From Hymenobacter cellulosivorans (lineage in GTDB: Bacteria > Bacteroidota > Bacteroidia > Cytophagales > Hymenobacteraceae), in assembly GCF_022919135.1 (NCBI RefSeq), contig NZ_CP095049.1:3228501-3292500 (forward strand): a stretch of DNA of 64,000 nt. Direction: 5' to 3'. The notes under the pieces are model-generated. The model did not search any database and was not told where the DNA came from. It worked only from the letters and a program-made list of their open reading frames with translations. The position numbers were made by a program, and so were the translations under genes. Positions 25,950 to 33,602 of the stretch are shown here, piece after piece; within the stretch, counting starts at the first letter, position 1, and the number at the start of each line of letters is the position of its first letter.

Positions 25950-27452
25950 TCAACCCCTGGCCGCCGGTAATTCCTCCGGCTGCGCTGGGCCCGGAGCAGC
26001 TGCGCTGCCATACTGCACGATGTTCTCAATCATGCCTTTGAAAATCACGAAGTGAAAGGGCACCAGCGAATACCAGTACAGGCGGCCCGCCAGCCCTTCG
26101 GGACGAAAAGCGGCCAGCTGTTCGAGCGTGTGCGAGCCGTCGGGGTTGTCGAGGATGCGGAACTGCAGCCAGGCCTCGCCGGGTAGCTTCATTTCGGCGT
26201 ACAGCAAGAGGCGGCGCCCGGCGCGGTCGGCCACCAGCACCCGCCAGAAGTCGAGCGGGTCGCCGGGGCGCAGACGCGTCGGGGAGCGGCGGCCCCGGCG
26301 CAAGCCCACGCCGCCCACGGCCTTGTCCATCAGCCCCCGGATGCGCCAGAGCCAGTCGACCTTGTACCAGCCCCGCTGCCCGCCGATGCTCCAGACGTTC
26401 TGCAGTACTTCCTCCGGGGCACGGGTAAAGCGCAGCGTTTGGCGGTCGGTGAGCATGCCGTGCTGCGGAATCTGGACGAAGTCCATGTAGTTTTTCTCGA
26501 CAACGCCGCTGCTCACCGCGTCGCTCCAGCTGCTGATTACCTCGTTCTGCTCGATGCGGCTAAAGGCCAGCGCCAGGGCCGCCCGGTAGCTCATGCACTG
26601 GTGCGGCAGTACCTGCGTGATGCTGCGTTTAAGCGAGACAATCGTGTCGTTGCGCAGGCTTTCTACCAGGCTCTGGGCCAAAGAAAACGTGGTGCGCGTC
26701 ACCAGAAACAGCCACCACGACGAAAGCCGCGGCGTGAGTACCGGCACCGTGACGATGTAGCGCCGGTAGCCCCGCTCGGCGGCCAGGCCCAGCAGCATCT
26801 GCTTGTAGGTCAGCACGTCGGGCCCGCCGATGTCGAAGGTTTCATCCAGGCAGTCGGGGTGGTCGAGTACGGCCGTGAGGTAGTGCATCACGTCGCGGAC
26901 ACCGATGGGCTGGCAGCGCGAGTTAAGCCAACGCGGGGTAATCATCACCGGCAGCTTCTCAACCAAATCCCGGATAATCTCGAACGAAGCCGAGCCCGAG
27001 CCGATGATAATGCTGGCCCGCAGCACCGTCACGGCGGCGTGCTGGGCCTTTCGCAGGTTTTTCTCCACGGCCTTGCGGGAGCGAAGGTGGGCCGACAAAT
27101 TCCGGTCGTTGGCAATGCCGCTGAGGTAAATTACCTGCCGGGCCGTGGTCTGGTCGAGGTAGTCGGTGAAATGCTGGGCAGAAAGCTGCTCGGCCCGGAA
27201 AAAGTCATGGTCGTGCCCGCTCATGGAGTGTACCAGGTAGTAAGCTGCGTCGATGTCGCGGGGCAACTCACGCAGACTTTCGGGCTGCAGCAGGTCGCCG
27301 GACGCCACCTGGACCTTGGCCCGCAGCCACTCGGGCAGCTCGAAGCGGCGTGGGTCGCGCACCAGGCATACCACGTCGTGGCCGGCTTCTACCAGCAAGG
27401 GCAACAGGCGGCGGCCGATGTAGCCGTTGGCACCAGTGAGCAGGATTTTCAT
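25950..27452 (-). CDS. SDR-family NAD(P)-binding protein with DUF2867 C-terminus
   Basis: 500 residues. The first ~290 are an atypical short-chain dehydrogenase: MKILLTGANGYIGRRLLPLL (GxxGxxG nucleotide site), CLVRDP, YYLVHSMSG, QVIYLSGI and FDIGGPDVLTYKQML. The last ~180 match DUF2867 (WSIGGQRGWYKVDWLWRIRG, DPLDFWRVLVAD, LLLYAEMKLPGEAWLQFRI), an SRPBCC-like fold suspected to bind lipid-like ligands. This two-domain architecture is common and uncharacterised; the catalytic YxxxK of classic SDRs is not evident. Starts at ATG 27452, 124 bases from the divergent glycosyltransferase gene. Confidence 0.88.
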   Translation of the reverse strand: MKILLTGANGYIGRRLLPLLVEAGHDVVCLVRDPRRFELPEWLRAKVQVASGDLLQPESLRELPRDIDAAYYLVHSMSGHDHDFFRAEQLSAQHFTDYLDQTTARQVIYLSGIANDRNLSAHLRSRKAVEKNLRKAQHAAVTVLRASIIIGSGSASFEIIRDLVEKLPVMITPRWLNSRCQPIGVRDVMHYLTAVLDHPDCLDETFDIGGPDVLTYKQMLLGLAAERGYRRYIVTVPVLTPRLSSWWLFLVTRTTFSLAQSLVESLRNDTIVSLKRSITQVLPHQCMSYRAALALAFSRIEQNEVISSWSDAVSSGVVEKNYMDFVQIPQHGMLTDRQTLRFTRAPEEVLQNVWSIGGQRGWYKVDWLWRIRGLMDKAVGGVGLRRGRRSPTRLRPGDPLDFWRVLVADRAGRRLLLYAEMKLPGEAWLQFRILDNPDGSHTLEQLAAFRPEGLAGRLYWYSLVPFHFVIFKGMIENIVQYGSAAAPGPAQPEELPAARG

Positions 27453-27539
27453 AGGGCGGGGCTAAGAGGGAGCGGGAATACGCTACTACAACCCCGGCCG
27501 TCAGCTTTAGTTAACGCTAGCGGCCCCGGCCTTTCCGGC

Positions 27540-27547
27540 TACCTTTG
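27540..27547 (+). promoter_or_regulatory. -7 box TACCTTTG for glycosyltransferase gene
   Basis: Exact TAnnTTTG match 30 bases before the ATG at 27577, preceded by a short divergent intergenic region. Confidence 0.55.
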
Positions 27548-27576
27548 TAATTCCTGCTTTTCTTCTGTGCCGCGTT

Positions 27577-29238
27577 ATGTCCGCTTTGCTTTCCTCCCGT
27601 ACCTGGCTTTGGTTGTTTGTTCTGGCGCTAGGTGCGGGGCTGCTGGTGGGGCTAAGTAGCTGGGGCGTGGTAGAAAGCAGTGAGGCCCGCTACGCCGAAA
27701 TCAGTCGGGAAATGCTGGCCTCCGGTGACTGGCTGCACCCGCGCCTGCTCGGGATCCAGCATTTTCACAAGCCCCCGGTGACGTACTGGCTGACGGCGGC
27801 CGGCATTGCCGCCTTTGGTCCCACGCCCATCGGGGTCCGGGTTCCGGCCGTGCTGGCCGTGCTGGCTCAGGTAGTGCTGGTGTTTGGGCTGGGCAAGCTG
27901 CTGTTCCGCGGCGATGCGCGCCACGCCCTGGCCGCCGCCATTCTCTATGGCACTTTCCCAGTGGTGCTGATTTCGGCCCTCAACGTTACCACCGACGCCT
28001 ACCTGATGCTTTGGGAGCTGGCGGCGGCTTACGGCATCTTGCGCTACCTGCACGGGGGCGGTTGGCGGTGGTTTTACTTGTTTTGGGTGAGTCTGGGGTT
28101 GGCTTTTCTGACCAAGGGCCCGGTAGGGGCGGTGCTGCCGCTGATGGTGGTGGCCGGTCATTATTTCCGCCAATCCCAGCCCCGGCGGCCCTTCACGATT
28201 CACCATCTGCTGGGCCTGGGGCTGCTGCTGGGCATCGGCCTGAGCTGGTACGTGTACCTGGTGGCCGAAAACAAGGCGTTTCTCGACTATTTCCTGTGGA
28301 AGCAAACGGCTGAGCGGTTTGCCAACGCCGACGCCTTCAAGCGGGCTAAGCCGTGGTGGTTTTACCTGGCCCTGGTGCCCGTGGGGAGTCTGCCGTGGGT
28401 GGTTGCCTTGCTGGTGCAGGGCATCCGGACGCGCTGGGCCGCCCTGCCGCAGCAGTGGCGCAACGTGCTGCTTTTCTGGGTGGTAGTGCCGCTGGTATTT
28501 TTCTCTTTGGCCAAATCCAAGCTGCTGCTCTACCTGCTGCCTATTTTCCCTGGTCTGGCCTTGCTCACGGTATACTACCTGGGTCAGCTCACCGACGCCG
28601 TGCTTTACCGCTGGTACGTGGTGATGAGCGCCGTGCTGGCCTTGCTGATGGCCGGACTTTGCCTCTTGCCTGCCCTGGCCGGGCCGTTGGGCATTGCCGC
28701 CGAAATCAGCCCGCTGACATCCCTGTGGCCCGCGGCCGGCATCGTGGCCCTGGTGCTGCAACAGGTGCTCTGGACCCAGGTGCGGGTCGCTCCCCGGCTG
28801 CTGGCCCTCACCGTTATTTTTGCCCTCACGCTGCTGCTCACGGCCAAGCCTATTCTGCACCAAAACCAGCTGGCTGGCGGCAGTATGCGGCCCTTGGCCG
28901 AGTGGCTGCGCGCCCATCGACTCGACCAGCGCCCGGTGCTGGTTTACGACGAAATGCTTCCTTCCCTGGCTTTTGAGCTCAACCGCATGCCCATCACCCT
29001 GGTCCACGACAACGACGACTTGAAGCGGGAAACGCAGTTTGAAGCCGATTCCAGCTGGCAACAGGTGCTCGTTAACGCCAATGATTCCAGCCGGCAGGTG
29101 TACGTGCGGCGGCTACTGCGGGAAAATCCGGTGCTGGTCGTGCGCGGTGAGCTGGAAGATTACCGGGCCTGGATGCTGCCCTACTTTCCCCAACAGGAGC
29201 ACTTCGGCCCCTGGACGATTTATTACCGGAGCTGGTAG
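27577..29238 (+). CDS. ArnT-like lipid-linked sugar transferase (GT39/GT83 family)
   Basis: 553-residue integral membrane glycosyltransferase of the PMT/ArnT type. The N-terminal loop has SSEARYAEISREMLASGDWLHP, where the Glu-Ala-Arg-Tyr segment carries the conserved catalytic acid, followed by FHKPPVTYWLTAAG. About twelve helices run to residue ~430, and residues ~440-553 form a periplasmic domain. Such proteins move a sugar from undecaprenyl phosphate to lipid A or other cell-surface acceptors. The acceptor here is unknown; the left-hand polysaccharide export gene is 27 kb away and gives no guidance. The transcript ends at the hairpin at 29243. Confidence 0.88.
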   Translation: MSALLSSRTWLWLFVLALGAGLLVGLSSWGVVESSEARYAEISREMLASGDWLHPRLLGIQHFHKPPVTYWLTAAGIAAFGPTPIGVRVPAVLAVLAQVVLVFGLGKLLFRGDARHALAAAILYGTFPVVLISALNVTTDAYLMLWELAAAYGILRYLHGGGWRWFYLFWVSLGLAFLTKGPVGAVLPLMVVAGHYFRQSQPRRPFTIHHLLGLGLLLGIGLSWYVYLVAENKAFLDYFLWKQTAERFANADAFKRAKPWWFYLALVPVGSLPWVVALLVQGIRTRWAALPQQWRNVLLFWVVVPLVFFSLAKSKLLLYLLPIFPGLALLTVYYLGQLTDAVLYRWYVVMSAVLALLMAGLCLLPALAGPLGIAAEISPLTSLWPAAGIVALVLQQVLWTQVRVAPRLLALTVIFALTLLLTAKPILHQNQLAGGSMRPLAEWLRAHRLDQRPVLVYDEMLPSLAFELNRMPITLVHDNDDLKRETQFEADSSWQQVLVNANDSSRQVYVRRLLRENPVLVVRGELEDYRAWMLPYFPQQEHFGPWTIYYRSW

Positions 29239-29242
29239 TAGG

Positions 29243-29293
29243 GCAAATAAAAACGTCATGTCGACCAGCGGGAGACATGACGTTTTTATTTGC
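29243..29293. terminator. Bidirectional terminator built on the interspersed repeat
   Basis: A perfect 20-base inverted repeat (GCAAATAAAAACGTCATGTC and its complement) around GACCAGCGGGA. The A/T arms supply T runs in both directions between convergent genes. The core GTCATGTCGACC...GGGAGACATGAC is the same word as in the intergenic repeat family. Confidence 0.75.
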
Positions 29294-29303
29294 AAAGAAA
29301 AGC

Positions 29304-30449
29304 TTATCCCACGTACACTGCGGCGGCTTTTTCGCGCAGGTTGTAGTTCGAGGCCATGACCTCGCCATACGCCCCGGCCGAGCGAATCACGACCAGGTCG
29401 CCGCGCTGGGTTTCGGGCATGGCTACTTCCCGCCCGAAGGTATCCGACGACTCGCAGATCGGCCCCACCACGTCGTAGAGCTGCTTGGAACCCTGGCTGC
29501 TCACGTTCTGAATCTGGTGGTAGCTGCCGTAGAGGGCCGGCCGGATCAGCTCGGTCATGCCCGCGTCGAGAATGGCAAAGTTGGTTTGCTGGCTGCGCTT
29601 GACGTACAGCACCTTGCTTACCAGCGCCCCGCACTGGGCCACGATGGAGCGGCCCAGCTCCACGTGTACCTGCTGACCCGGCCGCCGCACAAGGTGCTGC
29701 TCAAACATGCGGAAGTAGGCCTCAAAGTCGGGAATAGCCTGGGTGTCGGGGTTGTGGTAGTCGATGCCCAGGCCGCCGCCCACGTTGAGGTGGGGCAGGT
29801 AGTGGCCGCGGCCTTCGAGCCAGGTTTGCAGCTCATTAAGCTTGCGGCTCAACTCCCCAAACACGCTCAGGTTGGTAATCTGAGAGCCAATGTGAGCGTG
29901 CAAGCCCACCAATTCCAGGTTGGGCAGGCTGCCGAACTGGTCGATAACGCCGCCCAGGTCGTTGAGGCCAATACCGAACTTGTTAGCTTCCAGGCCGGTG
30001 GTAATGTAGTGGTGGGTGTGGGCATCCACGTTGGGGTTGATGCGCAGCGCCACCCGGGCCCGCTGGCCCTGAGCACCGGCCAGCTCGTTGAGCACGGCCA
30101 GCTCCTCCACCGACTCGGCATTGAAGCACCAGATGTCGGCGGCCAAAGCCAGGTTTATTTCCGCATCCGACTTGCCTACGCCGGCGAACACAATATCCTG
30201 GGGCGCAAAGCCAGTGTCCAGGGCGCGCTGCACTTCGGGGCCGCTCACGCAGTCGGCGCCCAGGCCGTGCTGCCGGATCCGCTCCAGAATCGGGGCGTTG
30301 GCATTGGCTTTCAGGGCGTAATGCACGTGAATGGCGCGCGGGCGGGCGGCCTGCTGCACGGCCGTCAGGGTACGGTCTAGCAAGGCCAGGTCGTAAAGGT
30401 AAAAAGGCGTCGACCGGGAAGCGGCATCGGCCGGAAGGGCAAAACTCAT
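29304..30449 (-). CDS. lysA: Diaminopimelate decarboxylase
   Basis: 381-residue PLP enzyme of the alanine racemase fold that decarboxylates meso-diaminopimelate to L-lysine. PLP Lys is in HYALKANANAPIL (residue ~48). Also visible: LHAHIGSQITN, NVGGGLGIDY, ELGRSIVAQCG and the active-site Cys motif PICESSDTFG, which completes the site across the dimer. It follows lysC by 65 bases on the same strand, so the first and last steps of lysine synthesis from aspartate are cotranscribed and presumably share the leader control upstream of lysC. Confidence 0.95.
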   Translation of the reverse strand: MSFALPADAASRSTPFYLYDLALLDRTLTAVQQAARPRAIHVHYALKANANAPILERIRQHGLGADCVSGPEVQRALDTGFAPQDIVFAGVGKSDAEINLALAADIWCFNAESVEELAVLNELAGAQGQRARVALRINPNVDAHTHHYITTGLEANKFGIGLNDLGGVIDQFGSLPNLELVGLHAHIGSQITNLSVFGELSRKLNELQTWLEGRGHYLPHLNVGGGLGIDYHNPDTQAIPDFEAYFRMFEQHLVRRPGQQVHVELGRSIVAQCGALVSKVLYVKRSQQTNFAILDAGMTELIRPALYGSYHQIQNVSSQGSKQLYDVVGPICESSDTFGREVAMPETQRGDLVVIRSAGAYGEVMASNYNLREKAAAVYVG

Positions 30450-30514
30450 GTATCAGATATTAAAAAGCCACTGCGGAGCCGGTGATTTTTCACGGCCGGG
30501 CCCTGCGTGAAAAA

Positions 30515-31852
30515 CTACTGCGCCACGGCGCGTTGCTGCTGAAACAGACCCTCGTTCAGCGCCTGCAAGGCCCGCTGCTTGTTGCTGGTGTGAATCAGGA
30601 TGCTGATGTTGTTGGGCGAGCCGCCGTAGGAAATCATGCGCAGCGGAATGTCCTTCAGGGCGTTGAATACCAGCCAGGCTGAGCCGTTGTTTTCCTGAAT
30701 CAGGTTGCCGACCAGGCACACAATAGTCTGCTGCTCATCCACTTCTACGGTGCCAAAGCTGCGCAGCTCCTCTAGGATTTCGGCCAGGTGAGTGGAGTCG
30801 TCGATGGTTAAGGACACCGCTACTTCCGAAGTGGTAATCATGTCGATAGGCGTGCGGTACCGTTCGAAAACCTCGAACACGCTGCGCAAAAAGCCGTGGG
30901 CCAGCAGCATCCGACTCGATTTAATCTTGATGGCTACCAGCCCGTCCTTGGCCGCTACCGCCTTGATGGCCTCGTCGCCGGTGCGGGTCGAAATCAGCGT
31001 GCCGGGCGCTTCGGGCTGCATCGTGTTGAGCAGGCGCACCGGAATGCCGTGCTTGGCGGCGGGCAAAATGGAGCTAGGGTGCAGAATCTTGGCCCCGAAA
31101 TACGCCAGCTCGGCGGCCTCATCAAACGACAGTTCCCGAATCGGGTAGGTGCCTTCCACCACCCGCGGGTCGTTGTTGTGCAGCCCGTCGATGTCGGTCC
31201 AGATCTGGATTTCCTCGGCGTGGGCGGCGGCCCCAATCAGCGAAGCGGAATAGTCGGAGCCCCCGCGCTTGAGGTTGTCGATATCGCCGTTGGCGTTGCG
31301 GCAGATGTAGCCCTGGGTGATAAAGAGCTGCTGGCCGGCGTGCGGGGCCAGGGTTTGGGCCAGGTGGGCTTCGATAAAATCAGCGTCGGGCTCGTCGTTT
31401 TTGTCGAGGCGCATGAAGTCCAGCGCGGGCAATAGCACCGCCTCTTCGCCCAGCATGCGGGTGTAGTAGCGGTGAAACAGCAAGGTGCTCAGCAGCTCGC
31501 CCTGGGCCAGAATCACCCGCTCGCCGGAGGCCGACAGCGGGTGACGGGTCAGATTGAAGATGGTTTTGAAAGCCGAGTCGAGGTGGGTGATGGCCTCGGC
31601 GGCTACTTCCGGCTCGGTGAGCAGCTCCCGGGCCACAATCAGGTAGTGCTGGCGCAGAATCTCGGTCTGGTACGTGGCCGCCGTGGTTTCGCCCTCATAC
31701 AGCAGCTTGGCAATGTTGACCAGAGCATTGGTCGTGCCGGACATGGCCGACAAAACCACGATGCGGGGCTCGGAGCCCTGAATGAGTGCGGGCAAAGCGC
31801 GCATGCGCTCGGCCGAACCGACGGAAGTGCCGCCAAACTTTAAAACTTTCAT
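30515..31852 (-). CDS. lysC: Aspartate kinase
   Basis: 445-residue monofunctional aspartokinase phosphorylating L-aspartate, the entry to lysine, threonine and methionine synthesis. It begins MKVLKFGGTSVG; the kinase core has GFMR-equivalent LDFMRLDKNDE, GGSDYSASLIGAAAHAEEIQIWTDIDGL and DPRVV. From ~residue 290 two ACT domains follow (LVAIKIKSSRML, VAVSLTIDD, TIVCLVGNLI, ISILIHTSNKQRALQALNEGLF), normally the site of lysine feedback. No homoserine dehydrogenase domain. A terminator hairpin and a tiny Lys-bearing frame lie in its leader. Confidence 0.95.
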   Translation of the reverse strand: MKVLKFGGTSVGSAERMRALPALIQGSEPRIVVLSAMSGTTNALVNIAKLLYEGETTAATYQTEILRQHYLIVARELLTEPEVAAEAITHLDSAFKTIFNLTRHPLSASGERVILAQGELLSTLLFHRYYTRMLGEEAVLLPALDFMRLDKNDEPDADFIEAHLAQTLAPHAGQQLFITQGYICRNANGDIDNLKRGGSDYSASLIGAAAHAEEIQIWTDIDGLHNNDPRVVEGTYPIRELSFDEAAELAYFGAKILHPSSILPAAKHGIPVRLLNTMQPEAPGTLISTRTGDEAIKAVAAKDGLVAIKIKSSRMLLAHGFLRSVFEVFERYRTPIDMITTSEVAVSLTIDDSTHLAEILEELRSFGTVEVDEQQTIVCLVGNLIQENNGSAWLVFNALKDIPLRMISYGGSPNNISILIHTSNKQRALQALNEGLFQQQRAVAQ

Positions 31853-31913
31853 CAGTGAAAAATGGGGTTAACCAAAAAATGAACGGGGCGGAGAGGCTGG
31901 AACAAAACCACCA

Positions 31914-31947
31914 ACAAAAAGCGCCGGTCTGGGGAGGACCGGCGCTT
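31914..31947 (-). terminator. Putative attenuator hairpin in the lysC leader
   Basis: On the minus strand AAGCGCCGGTC / GACCGGCGCTT with a 7-base loop is followed at once by TTTTT. It lies ~62 bases upstream of the lysC start and no minus-strand gene precedes it, so it must act on the lysC transcript itself. Confidence 0.65.
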
Positions 31948-31984
31948 GATGCTTATGGGGAAGGAGCATGAAGAAGTGCGACGG

Positions 31985-32023
31985 TCAGGTCGAGGGCCGT
32001 TTGAAGCATTTCTTCAGCATCAT
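31985..32023 (-). CDS. Possible 12-residue leader peptide upstream of lysC
   Basis: ATG ATG start at 32023, stop at 31985, reading MMLKKCFKRPST. Three of twelve codons are Lys, two adjacent, 38 bases before the attenuator hairpin. This is the layout of amino-acid attenuators, but the frame is short, lacks an obvious ribosome site and could be chance. Confidence 0.3.
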   Translation of the reverse strand: MMLKKCFKRPST

Positions 32024-32249
32024 GAAATTAGCGGCCAAGGGTTTGGTCACGACGGTACGGCCAGCCGAAGCCACCGAAAATGTCGAAGAAAAACCGAAAC
32101 CAGACGTCTGCATGTGCGAAAGGAAGCCCCGGCAACGTGCCAGGGGCGGGAGTTTGCGGCTGCAAGTACGGGCAGGAATTGGAAATTACCAGCATTCGGG
32201 CCGCAAAATTTCTTTACCGAGCTTGCAAGTCAATTTCTCATTTCGCTGC

Positions 32250-32257
32250 TAGCTTTG
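32250..32257 (+). promoter_or_regulatory. -7 box TAGCTTTG for DUF4269 gene
   Basis: Exact TAnnTTTG match with TTG at 32223-32225. It would start transcription near 32263, just before the first TTG codon of the frame (32271) and 50 bases before the preferred ATG (32307). The gap 31853-32306 also holds the lysC leader on the other strand and a GC-rich hairpin at 32126-32150. Confidence 0.5.
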
Positions 32258-32306
32258 TTTTAACCGCACTTTGGCCCAACCTAAACCCGGTGCCGGAACT
32301 CCCTAC

Positions 32307-32909
32307 ATGCTGCTTGGTTCGACGCCCGATTGGAAAAATCCGCAGTACCTACTGGCCGGTAACAGCCGCCAGCAACGTGCTTACGTCGTGCTGCAGGAAC
32401 TAGGTATCTGGTCGGTGCTGAACGAATTCGACCCGGTGCTGGCCGGTACGGTGCCGTTGGCTATTGATCTGCCGGATAGTGACTTGGATATTATCTGTGA
32501 AGTCAGGCCCGAAGCGCAGGGGCAGTTCCGCGCCCTGCTGGAGCAGCACTACGGCCGGCTGCCGGAGTATGCCTTGCGTCAGCATCTGGTAGGCGGCCAG
32601 GAGTCCATTGTCTGCGGCTTCCGGGCGGCGGGGGTGGCGGTGGAAGTGTTTGGCCAGAATCTGCCCACGGCGCGGCAAAATGCGGTGCGGCACCTGGTGA
32701 TTGAGCACGCCATTTTGGCGGCTGGTGGCGAGGCGTGGCGGGTGGCGGTAAAGCAGCTAAAGCAGCAGGGAATAAAGACGGAGCCGGCCTTTGCCCAGCT
32801 GTTAGGGCTAACTGGCAATCCGTACGAAGCCCTGCTGGAGGTAGAAAGCTGGTCGGCAGCAGCCTTGCGGGAACGGCTGATGCGTTGCTCTTTACTACCG
32901 AACGAGTAA
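32307..32909 (+). CDS. DUF4269 family protein (nucleotidyltransferase-like)
   Basis: About 200 residues. Landmarks of DUF4269: YLLAGNSRQQRAYVVLQELGIW, GTVPLAIDLPDSDLDIICEV and VFGQNLPTARQNAVRHLVIEHAIL. The D-L-P-x-S-D-L-D segment resembles the acidic pair of nucleotidyltransferase-fold proteins, but function is not established. The frame stays open to a TTG at 32271; I prefer the ATG at 32307 because family members begin shortly before YLLAGN. Ends at a terminator shared with the convergent lipoprotein gene. Confidence 0.8.
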   Translation: MLLGSTPDWKNPQYLLAGNSRQQRAYVVLQELGIWSVLNEFDPVLAGTVPLAIDLPDSDLDIICEVRPEAQGQFRALLEQHYGRLPEYALRQHLVGGQESIVCGFRAAGVAVEVFGQNLPTARQNAVRHLVIEHAILAAGGEAWRVAVKQLKQQGIKTEPAFAQLLGLTGNPYEALLEVESWSAAALRERLMRCSLLPNE

Positions 32910-32921
32910 CCAAAAACTCAC

Positions 32922-32956
32922 AAAAAAGCCCGAATGCAGGATGCGTCCGGGCTTTT
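32922..32956. terminator. Bidirectional terminator
   Basis: AAAAAAGCCCG / CGGGCTTTT around a GC-poor loop, between the convergent DUF4269 and lipoprotein genes. Confidence 0.7.
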
Positions 32957-32963
32957 GCAAGGG

Positions 32964-33578
32964 TTACAGAGCAGGGTCAGGCACGGCAACTTTATCAATC
33001 AGCCAGCGCCCGTCGGCTTGCTGCGTCAGGTCGAAGTCCAGGCCTTCCTGCCAGGTTTCGTGCTTGGGTCCGCGGGCCTGCACGTGGGCGTAGGAGCCCT
33101 GCCGCCGGGTCATGGTGAAGGTGCCGACCTGCAGGTCGGCTACCTTGGTGTCGGGCTCCTGGGAAAGCATCAGAAAGTCGTAGTCGAAGCCGGCGGGTGG
33201 GCCGTCGTTTTGCGGGTGCAGGCGCAAGGTGTCGTCGTAGCGGCGGAAATAGGTGCGCCACCCCGCCAGGTATACTGCCGACACAGTGCCGCTGCTCTGC
33301 ACCCGGCGCAGCCAGTCCTCGGTATCCGGGAAGTCGACGGTGTAGAACTTGGTGCTGTCTTGCCCGTCGTCATTCAGAATAAAGCCGTTGGACAAATCCT
33401 TGTAGTGGGCCGCGTACCAGCTCACGTAGCGCCGGGCCGTTCGAACCGGCCCGGTGGCCGTGTCAGCGGCGGCGGCGCGCGGCGGGGTAGCCGCCGGGGC
33501 CGCGGTTTCCGGCGGCTGGGTAGGGCCGTTGCAGCTGAAAACTGCGGTGAGTACCAGCAAAGAAAGAATCTTGCTCAT
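32964..33578 (-). CDS. Lipoprotein of unknown function (DUF3828-like fold possible)
   Basis: 204 residues from ATG 33578. Signal peptide MSKILSLLVLTAVFSC with lipobox Cys16, then an Ala/Pro/Thr linker to ~residue 45. The folded part (VRTARRYVSWYAAHYKDLSNGF, TVDFPDTEDWLRRVQSSG, FDYDFLMLSQEPDTKVADLQVGTFTM, LDFDLTQQADGRWLIDKVAV) looks like an NTF2/DUF3828-type cone with a terminal 'W-x-I-D-x-V' strand. The family call is tentative. It starts 24 bases after the M28 peptidase stop and is probably cotranscribed with it. Confidence 0.7.
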   Translation of the reverse strand: MSKILSLLVLTAVFSCNGPTQPPETAAPAATPPRAAAADTATGPVRTARRYVSWYAAHYKDLSNGFILNDDGQDSTKFYTVDFPDTEDWLRRVQSSGTVSAVYLAGWRTYFRRYDDTLRLHPQNDGPPAGFDYDFLMLSQEPDTKVADLQVGTFTMTRRQGSYAHVQARGPKHETWQEGLDFDLTQQADGRWLIDKVAVPDPAL

Positions 33579-33602
33579 GAAATTGCTCAACCCAGCTTGT
33601 CC

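Noticed and set aside
32112..32160. Possible S-adenosylmethionine riboswitch (AAGCCCCGGCAACGTGCC)
   Set aside because: Only a short resemblance to an S-box core; the other conserved helices are missing and neither adjacent gene is in methionine metabolism. Retained only as a GC-rich hairpin.
31968..32252. 94-codon plus-strand frame upstream of the DUF4269 gene
   Set aside because: It overlaps the lysC leader antisense, has no recognisable domain or ribosome site and ends inside the promoter of the next gene.
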